The notes below the pieces were generated by a model that searched no databases, was not told the DNA's origin, and saw nothing but the letters and a program-made list of their open reading frames with translations. The position numbers and the translations under genes were made by a program. A DNA stretch of 5,555 nt from the NCBI GenBank assembly GCA_030432795.1, contig JAUILW010000251.1, forward strand, positions 1-5,555, in the 5' to 3' direction. This DNA comes from Gammaproteobacteria bacterium. Its GTDB lineage: Bacteria; Pseudomonadota; Gammaproteobacteria; Pseudomonadales; Azotimanducaceae. Numbering within the stretch: the first letter of the stretch is position 1; each line of letters begins with the position of its first letter. Shown piece by piece: positions 1 through 4,215 of this stretch.

Positions 1-110
1 ACTACGCCAACCGGGCCATTTTCAGCCAGCTCGCGAAAGAAGAAGCAGCGATTCGCAAAGACCCGGTGAAGCGCACCACCCAGCTGCTGAAAACGGTGTT
101 CGGCGGTTGA
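1..110 (+). CDS. C-terminal end of an unidentified protein (5' truncated by window)
   Basis: An open frame enters from the left edge (first full codon at position 3) and ends with TGA at 108-110, giving 35 residues. The tail is charged and helix-like, with KEE, RKDPVKR and a final TVFGG, and has proteobacterial codon use. Its stop overlaps the TTG start of the Kelch gene in the string TTGA (107-110), an arrangement typical of translationally coupled genes. That overlap is the main reason to believe this frame is real and in an operon with the next gene. Too little remains to assign a family, and I do not recognise the tail. Confidence 0.6.
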   Translation, partial: YANRAIFSQLAKEEAAIRKDPVKRTTQLLKTVFGG

Positions 111-1105
111 TTACCCGCCGTCGGGTGCTTTTGGCCGCGGCGACCCTGCCGCTGACGCCTCGGGTTCTCGGTACGTCAGAAGGCGAACCGTCCTGGGGTT
201 CTGCCGCTGCGCTGCCCTTTGCCACCCAGGAGATTTACCCGGCGGTACACGGTGGCCGTTTGTACGTCGCCGGTGGGATTGCCGCGCGATTGAGCGTGCC
301 TTACTTCACCGGCCGCTGCGTTTCCTTCGGTGCTGATGACGGGGCTTGGCGCGACGAGGCGGAGTTGCCGGAAGCGCTGCACCACACAGCCTTGGTATCC
401 ACGGGTGCGAACTTGTTCGCTGTTGGCGGCTTTAACGGCGGCTACACCCATGTCTGGCGGATGCGCGAGCAGGTCTACCAGCTCGGTGCTGACGGTTGGC
501 GGGCCACAACGCCATTGCCGCGCCCCATGGCCGAAGGGGTGGTCACCTGCTCGCCGGATGGACTGGTGCATCTCGTGACCGGGCAGTCGCCGAAAGGCGA
601 GGAAAACCGGGTGCGTTCAGACCATATCGAGGTGCACGATCATCTCTGCCTGGATCCGGCAGACGGTCGGTGGCGGCAACGCGCACCCATCCCGACGCCG
701 CGTAACAGCGCCACCGGCGGCTGGTTGGGGGGGCATCTGGTGATTGCCGGTGGCCGCACAGCGGCGGGAAACCTCTCGGTGACCGAAGTCTACGACCCGG
801 TGCGTGATGTCTGGTATGAGGCCAGGCCCATGCCGCTGCCGCAGGCGGGCACCGCCAGCGTGGTGCGCAACGGCGAACTCATCGTCTTCGGCGGAGAGAT
901 CTTTCAGCCGCAAGCCCGCGTGTTCTCCGAGGTGTGGCGCTATACGTTGGCAGACGATCGCTGGCAGCCGTTGCCCGCGATGCCGATACCGCGGCACGGG
1001 CTTGGCGCCGGTGTTCTCAAGGGCCGCGCGCACGTGGTTGGCGGAGCTGTCGAGCCCGGCGGCAGCGGCACCAGCGACGCGCATGAGGTGTTGAGCCTCA
1101 GCTGA
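107..1105 (+). CDS. Tat-exported Kelch-repeat beta-propeller protein
   Basis: This 332-residue protein begins with a twin-arginine-like signal: TRRRVLL at residues 3-9 (compare S/T-R-R-x-F-L-K), then a short hydrophobic stretch to about residue 21. The rest is a Kelch propeller. Six blades show the hydrophobic strand ending in a glycine doublet at residues 56-57, 107-108, 158-159 (TG), 215-216, 262-263 and 312-313. Each blade is paired with a W...LP-type motif (W30, W81, W131, W189, W236, W286), spaced about 47-58 residues apart. The first W precedes the first doublet, fitting a ring closed by pairing the two ends. The TTG start is chosen because it keeps the RR signal and overlaps the previous stop as TTGA; no strong ribosome site is visible, so coupling is likely. 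Kelch propellers usually bind partners or sugars. I see no evidence for a catalytic centre such as that of galactose oxidase. The substrate or partner is unknown. Confidence 0.88.
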   Translation: MITRRRVLLAAATLPLTPRVLGTSEGEPSWGSAAALPFATQEIYPAVHGGRLYVAGGIAARLSVPYFTGRCVSFGADDGAWRDEAELPEALHHTALVSTGANLFAVGGFNGGYTHVWRMREQVYQLGADGWRATTPLPRPMAEGVVTCSPDGLVHLVTGQSPKGEENRVRSDHIEVHDHLCLDPADGRWRQRAPIPTPRNSATGGWLGGHLVIAGGRTAAGNLSVTEVYDPVRDVWYEARPMPLPQAGTASVVRNGELIVFGGEIFQPQARVFSEVWRYTLADDRWQPLPAMPIPRHGLGAGVLKGRAHVVGGAVEPGGSGTSDAHEVLSLS

Positions 1106-1145
1106 CGATCGCCTGGCCCAGCGGGTATGCTTGTCGGCGCAACGC

Positions 1146-1153
1146 AAAGGGGG
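1146..1153 (+). promoter_or_regulatory. Ribosome binding site choosing the ATG at 1161
   Basis: The purine-rich run AAAGGGGG, continuing as GCGGG, ends 7 bases before ATG 1161. This supports that ATG over the in-frame TTG at 1131, which has no Shine-Dalgarno-like sequence in front and would put a charged decapeptide ahead of the membrane anchor. Confidence 0.6.
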
Positions 1154-1160
1154 CGGGTTC

Positions 1161-1562
1161 ATGAAGATTGTTAAAATTCTGCTTATCGTGGCGGTGGTGT
1201 ACGCCGCCATCGTCACCATTTTCGAAACACTGATCGGCACCATGCAGCCGCAGAACGACGGCACACTGGTCATCACCACCACGGACGAGGACGGCAACGC
1301 CAGCGACCGGGTGCTCAGTCGCCTCGAGGTGGACGGCAAGGTGTACGTGGCCGTCAACCACTGGCCGAGGGCGTGGTACCACAACGCACTCGAACGCCCG
1401 CAGGTCAAGGTGGCCTACGGCGATATCGACGGTGATTACCTGGCCGTGCCGGTGGAAGGTGCGGAGCATGATCGCGTTGAGGAAGCTCGACCACGCGGGG
1501 CGCTGATGACCTTTCTGATGGGCTTCGCGCCACGTTACTTCATCCGTTTAGAGCCTGCATGA
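1161..1562 (+). CDS. Membrane-anchored DUF385-like (nitroreductase/quinone reductase family) protein
   Basis: This is a 133-residue protein. Residues about 4-26 form one hydrophobic helix (KILLIVAVVYAAIVTIF), a likely N-terminal membrane anchor. The rest matches the layout of the DUF385 / F420H2-dependent nitroreductase-quinone reductase family, a split-barrel flavin-binding fold. It has LVITT at 36-40, a basic residue and R54 in the following loop, LEVDGKVYVAV at 55-65, and the family-like segment PRAWYHNALERPQVKV at 69-84. The domain is near the lower end of the usual family length. The gene starts 55 bases after the Kelch gene on the same strand, with no clear terminator between, so the two may be co-transcribed. 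Family members in actinobacteria use deazaflavin F420. Whether this host makes F420 cannot be told here, so cofactor and reaction are open. Family assignment is by motif recognition only. Confidence 0.8.
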   Translation: MKIVKILLIVAVVYAAIVTIFETLIGTMQPQNDGTLVITTTDEDGNASDRVLSRLEVDGKVYVAVNHWPRAWYHNALERPQVKVAYGDIDGDYLAVPVEGAEHDRVEEARPRGALMTFLMGFAPRYFIRLEPA

Positions 1563-1563
1563 C

Positions 1564-1589
1564 ACCGGGCCGATCTCGCACGCCCCGGT
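1564..1589 (+). terminator. Imperfect hairpin after the DUF385-like gene, possible terminator
   Basis: ACCGGGCCG (1564-1572) pairs with CGCCCCGGT (1581-1589) across an 8-base loop with one C-C mismatch. The hairpin starts 1 base after the stop codon. No T tract follows (AGGGGTAAG), so it is not a classic intrinsic terminator. It could be a 3'-end protecting stem or a Rho-assisted end. It lies in the 100-base gap before the next gene, where I see no convincing promoter. Confidence 0.35.
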
Positions 1590-1662
1590 AGGGGTAAGTC
1601 GCCTGCCGATAGCGCCATACCCGGCTAGCCTGTGCATTCAGGTTGGAGCTGAGCAAGCTGGT

Positions 1663-2322
1663 ATGAGTGAAGGTACATGCAGGGGAAATCGCCCGTCCGG
1701 CGACGGGCAGGCAGCTGAGAGCGGTGCTGCGCCGCGAAGATGCATGCGCTGCGGCAGAACGCATCGTACTGGCCTCAACATCGTGCGGCCGCTCTGCCCG
1801 CCCTGCTGGATTGCTCGCGATCACCGGCGCCACCCTGAGCTTGCGCCACCGCCGCAGTTCGCACCGCAGAATGCGGTGGAGCAGCTCGTGGAAGACTGGC
1901 TTCAGTACGCGGAGCTCATACAGTGGTGTGTGGAGCGCAAGCGCATGTCCTGCCTCAGGCTGGCCACCGAGGAACGTTGGCTCTACGCGGTCACACAGCT
2001 GGACGCAGTGACCCGGGAGCAGGGGTTCTTTCACTGGTTTGCCGGTTTCTACACCCGCCACCGGCAGCTGGTTGCGGACGGCCTCGACCGGCTGGAAGTG
2101 CCGGAGCACAAACAGCTCTACCTGCGGGCCGAGCACGCCTACCAGGCGCTTGCGCCGGAGCAGATCCGCGCCATGCGCCACCAGCCGGAAGAATCCTTCG
2201 ACGGGCCGTTTTTCGATCTGTCCAGCGATTACTTCGCATTGGAAGATCTCGCCGAAAAGCTGGCCATTGCCGCCTGGCACGCGGGCCTGATTGTCGAGAA
2301 CCGCAGCCTGGCCAGCCGTTGA
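1663..2322 (+). CDS. Zinc-ribbon protein with C-terminal DUF4375 (DMP19-like) domain
   Basis: This 219-residue protein has two parts. Residues 27-48 hold C27-x2-C30 and C45-x2-C48, a treble-clef or zinc-ribbon style metal site inside an Arg-rich N-terminus. After a Pro-rich linker (about 59-68), residues about 71-210 are helical. The stretch EERWLYAVTQLDAVTREQGFFHWF (103-126) resembles the core of DUF4375/DMP19 domains (Y...LDAEV.NGGF.Q.F). The later FDGPFFDLSSDYFALEDLAEKL (179-200) resembles the family's FD..D..Y..L.E end. DMP19 of Neisseria is a DNA-mimic protein, but most family members are uncharacterised, so no function is claimed. ATG 1663 has only a distant GGAG (1645-1648) upstream. 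The next in-frame ATG, at residue 28, would destroy the first Cys pair, which favours 1663. Its stop codon lies inside the -35 box of the following tRNA promoter. Confidence 0.78.
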   Translation: MSEGTCRGNRPSGDGQAAESGAAPRRCMRCGRTHRTGLNIVRPLCPPCWIARDHRRHPELAPPPQFAPQNAVEQLVEDWLQYAELIQWCVERKRMSCLRLATEERWLYAVTQLDAVTREQGFFHWFAGFYTRHRQLVADGLDRLEVPEHKQLYLRAEHAYQALAPEQIRAMRHQPEESFDGPFFDLSSDYFALEDLAEKLAIAAWHAGLIVENRSLASR

Positions 2323-2356
2323 CAGCGCTCCGGCATATCCGGACAATCGCGCCCCC
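2319..2356 (+). promoter_or_regulatory. Sigma70-type, stringent-type promoter of the tRNA-Met gene
   Basis: A perfect -35 TTGACA (2319-2324) is followed by a 17-base spacer and a -10 GACAAT (2342-2347; 4 of 6 to TATAAT, keeping the conserved A at position 2 and the final T). Directly downstream lies GCGCCCCC (2349-2356). This matches the GC-rich discriminator seen at stable-RNA promoters, which makes them sensitive to ppGpp. Transcription would start near 2354, about 34 bases before the tRNA. The -35 shares TGA with the stop codon (2320-2322) of the upstream gene. Confidence 0.72.
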
Positions 2357-2387
2357 GCGTTTCGACGAGTTCGTACGCGCGATTTCT

Positions 2388-2464
2388 GGCTAGGTAGCTC
2401 AGCTGGTTAGAGCACAGGATTCATAATCCTGGGGTCGGGAGTTCAAGTCTCCCCCTAGCTACCA
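2388..2464 (+). tRNA. tRNA-Met (CAU), elongator
   Basis: A full 77-base cloverleaf can be drawn. The acceptor arm is 2388-2394 with 2454-2460. The D stem is GCTC/GAGC (2397-2400, 2410-2413). The anticodon stem is CAGGA/TCCTG with loop TTCATAA (2420-2426), giving anticodon CAT at 2422-2424. The variable loop is GGGTC. The T stem is GGGAG/CTCCC with loop TTCAAGT (2442-2448). Then come A73 and an encoded CCA (2462-2464). It is not an initiator: the first pair is not the C1/A72 mismatch, and the anticodon stem lacks three consecutive G-C pairs. Base pairs U4-A69 and A5-U68 match elongator tRNA-Met and argue against the lysidine-modified tRNA-Ile2, which carries C-G pairs there. The first pair is an unusual G1-U72 wobble. 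Five T residues (2465-2469) follow the CCA and may help end transcription. Confidence 0.95.
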
Positions 2465-2481
2465 TTTTTGTGGCCCCAGCA

Positions 2482-2500
2482 ACGCCTTCCGGTCAGGCGT
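2482..2500. terminator. Small hairpin between convergent tRNA and winged-helix gene
   Basis: ACGCCT (2482-2487) pairs perfectly with AGGCGT (2495-2500) around a 7-base loop. It straddles the stop codon (2493-2495) of the minus-strand winged-helix gene and lies 17 bases beyond the tRNA. A stem between two converging genes could serve both. However, neither side has a T tract directly after the stem, so a terminator role is only suggested. Confidence 0.3.
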
Positions 2501-2777
2501 GCAGCGCTCGATAGGCCTTGATGGCTTTGCGGCCGAGCGGCGTGATCTTCCACACCGCATCCGCGTTGAAGCCCGTTTTGGCCACCCACCCGTGCCCTAC
2601 GCACTTGCGTAGAATCTGGTAGATCGAGGGTGCGTGCAGCATTCCCGGTTCGGATTCCTCGCAGATCTCCAGGCCGCCCAGGCCGCGCCGGTTGTTTGCG
2701 AGTGTCATCAGGATGTGTACCTGGCGCAGCGTCGGCCACGCCAGTTCCTCATGCTTATTCTCATGCTTTGAAGGCAT
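2493..2777 (-). CDS. PadR-like winged-helix DNA-binding protein
   Basis: This 94-residue protein has the layout of a minimal PadR-type winged helix. A first helix (TLRQVHILMTLANN, 16-29) is followed by GLGGLEICEES (32-42), equivalent to the PadR G..I segment. The recognition helix is SIYQILRKCVGHGWV (51-65; compare the family's LY..L..L...G.V). The two-strand wing ends in VWKITPLGRKAIKAYR (75-90; compare Y.LT..G). It lacks the long C-terminal dimerisation helix of larger PadR proteins, so it is the short type. The N-terminus is charged, with KHEN-KHEE as a short internal repeat. ATG 2777 has GGAAG 13 bases upstream, a rather long spacing. It probably acts as a repressor whose targets are unknown. 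It lies 130 bases downstream of the minus-strand membrane gene and converges on the tRNA. Confidence 0.82.
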   Translation of the reverse strand: MPSKHENKHEELAWPTLRQVHILMTLANNRRGLGGLEICEESEPGMLHAPSIYQILRKCVGHGWVAKTGFNADAVWKITPLGRKAIKAYRALHA

Positions 2778-2815
2778 GTTCTTGTTTACTCTTCCGCCAA
2801 AGAGAACCGCACACT

Positions 2816-2835
2816 AACGCAGCTGTGGATGCGTT
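2816..2835. promoter_or_regulatory. Inverted repeat upstream of the winged-helix gene, candidate operator
   Basis: AACGCA (2816-2821) and TGCGTT (2830-2835) are perfect inverted arms separated by 8 bases. They lie 38-58 bases upstream of the winged-helix start. Two arms with an 8-base gap fit a dimeric winged-helix protein, and PadR repressors are often autoregulated. This is inference; the arm sequence differs from the ATGT/ACAT arms described for some PadR proteins. Confidence 0.3.
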
Positions 2836-2846
2836 GCGATGTTCTT

Positions 2847-2861
2847 GGAGCGCGGCACTCC
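2847..2861. repeat. 15-base imperfect palindrome between the two minus-strand genes
   Basis: GGAGCGCGGCACTCC is palindromic around its central G with one mismatched pair (C2851/A2857). It sits 47 bases beyond the membrane-gene stop and 70 bases upstream of the winged-helix start. It could be a second operator or the stem of a transcript end; no T tract follows on either strand. Confidence 0.25.
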
Positions 2862-2907
2862 GTATTTCCGGGTTGCCAACAGCTGGAGTCCTTGCAGAAA
2901 ACAGGTA

Positions 2908-4089
2908 TCAGACCTGACTTAGAACCTCCCGCTCCAGTGCGTCGACTTCTTCCTGAGAAAGACCCAGTTGCTCGCGCAGCCTTCGGAGGATGGCACGGTC
3001 GACGGCTGTAACTTCTCTGTGTTCCCGCAATATCGAGTGAACGGCTTCGACGTAGATCTGCATTTTTCTAAACGACAGGTATTCGGGCGACTCAGAAACA
3101 CCAGGCATGGCCGCATCCGACATTTTTTCAGCCAAGCCCTGTAGGGGGGCAATGAAGAACAATAGTACGGCAGTGGCTGCAAGCCCGATGAACAGACCAA
3201 ATCTGTCTGAAAGCAAGGCGGCGGAAGTTTCTGAAACCAGGAAGAAAAAGGCGATGTAGAGTGCTGTGACTGTACTTCGACTCAAGGTCAGCTTTAACTT
3301 CAGATCGATGTCGAAGATATGAACGGACAGGACACCGTAGGCTGCCAGAAATACATAGAAAATGAGGCCGATCGCGATGAGTGTGGTGCCGTAGAAGCCG
3401 GCCGCGTAAGAAGCTTCGAGTCCATAGATTGTGCCGGTGGGATCTACGGTGGAAAGGTAAACTCCCGTAGCAAATGTCAGGATGAACGTGATGTCCCGCA
3501 CGCCGAATGACAGTGCAAGGAATCCGTTCTTTCGCTTTTCCAGTGCGCCCGTTGATCTGCGCCATGCCAGATAGGTCGCGACCAATCCATAGGTGTAGCT
3601 TAGTGCGAGCAGAACGAATGCCAGCCCCCAGACCGGACCGGGCGATAGGATCTGGCCTGGATAGCCGGAGATGTGTTCCTGAATTTCGGCGACATGGAGT
3701 TCTAAAGGTCCGACAACCAGCGCCAAGATACCTATGCCGGCGAGCACGGCCGGAACGAATCGCACAGCGGTGGTTTTGAAAGGGCGGAGGAGGGGGGAGT
3801 CCACGAGGCTGGCGAGGGTTGGCAGGTAGAGTGCAAACACGAGAAAGTCATTGGCTGCGTGGATCAGCAATAGTGGGTAGAGGTCCTGGAAATCTGCGGT
3901 AGCGAAGAAGGCCCCAACTCCCGAGTAGCTGGTCCAGACAAGCACGCCCTCGCAAAGTAACAGTGCAGAGAGTAGATACCTGGATTGCGCCGCCGGCATG
4001 TAGCGCAGAACGAAATATGCGCCCACGAACGCGAAGGTACCGCCAACTATTCCGGGAATAGCGAACCAGGAGAAGGCGAACGCGCTCAT
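2908..4089 (-). CDS. Polytopic membrane protein resembling a 7TM histidine-kinase sensor, without kinase domain
   Basis: This 393-residue protein has about nine hydrophobic helices, near residues 8-29, 38-60, 70-95, 109-128, 152-175, 189-213, 228-250, 270-293 and 297-316. The segment VHIFDIDLKLKLTLSRS (256-272), followed by two more helices, recalls the junction after the N-terminal 7TM region of some sensor kinases (H.LFDID...RTL). However, no H-box, N-box or ATPase domain follows. Instead residues about 337-393 form a charged, helical cytoplasmic tail: YLSFRKMQIYVEAVHSILR, then VTAVDRAILRRLREQLGLSQEEVDALEREV. This tail has the rhythm of short TerB- or EF-hand-like helical modules. ATG 4089 is chosen because the first membrane helix begins just after it and AGG lies 9 bases upstream. 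The longer frame to 4401 would run into the P450 gene and adds non-membrane, low-quality sequence. GC is lower than in the neighbours. Function is unknown; sensing or signal relay is an inference. Confidence 0.85.
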   Translation of the reverse strand: MSAFAFSWFAIPGIVGGTFAFVGAYFVLRYMPAAQSRYLLSALLLCEGVLVWTSYSGVGAFFATADFQDLYPLLLIHAANDFLVFALYLPTLASLVDSPLLRPFKTTAVRFVPAVLAGIGILALVVGPLELHVAEIQEHISGYPGQILSPGPVWGLAFVLLALSYTYGLVATYLAWRRSTGALEKRKNGFLALSFGVRDITFILTFATGVYLSTVDPTGTIYGLEASYAAGFYGTTLIAIGLIFYVFLAAYGVLSVHIFDIDLKLKLTLSRSTVTALYIAFFFLVSETSAALLSDRFGLFIGLAATAVLLFFIAPLQGLAEKMSDAAMPGVSESPEYLSFRKMQIYVEAVHSILREHREVTAVDRAILRRLREQLGLSQEEVDALEREVLSQV

Positions 4090-4160
4090 GTTTTGTACCT
4101 GACCCAGGGCTTCATCGTACGAGTATCCCTTTGCGTTCCGTGATAAACAACGGCCCCTCA

Positions 4161-4177
4161 GGGAGGCTGTGGCTCCC
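4161..4177. repeat. Inverted repeat in the divergent membrane protein/P450 intergenic region
   Basis: GGGAG (4161-4165) and CTCCC (4173-4177) are inverted arms 7 bases apart. They lie near the middle-right of the 126-base gap (4090-4215) between the two divergent starts, 39 bases before the P450 ATG. They could be an operator or a leader hairpin. No convincing -35/-10 pair is visible in either direction in this gap. Confidence 0.25.
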
Positions 4178-4215
4178 GGACGCGCCTGGCCCCCGCCAAT
4201 CTGGTACAACGTTGC

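Noticed and set aside
1131..1160. TTG at 1131 as start of the DUF385-like protein
   Set aside because: The ATG at 1161 has a strong purine-rich ribosome site and puts the membrane helix at the N-terminus.
617..1408. A 263-codon minus-strand open frame opposite the Kelch and DUF385-like genes
   Set aside because: It crosses two well-supported plus-strand genes and shows no domain pattern.
1540..2346. A 268-codon minus-strand open frame opposite the DUF4375-like gene
   Set aside because: The plus-strand frame has a Cys4 motif and a family-like core. The antisense product has no coherent motif or start context.
2388..2464. tRNA read as tRNA-Ile2 (CAU, lysidine-modified)
   Set aside because: Acceptor pairs U4-A69 and A5-U68 match elongator Met. 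The C-G pairs recognised by the lysidine synthetase are absent.
2388..2500. tRNA gene as an integration site
   Set aside because: I found no second copy of the tRNA 3' end elsewhere in the window and no integrase gene, so there is no evidence of an attachment site here.
2455..2739. Alternative 94-codon minus-strand frame overlapping the winged-helix gene and the tRNA end
   Set aside because: It is in another frame from the PadR-like protein, would include tRNA acceptor bases, and its product is a low-complexity shadow.
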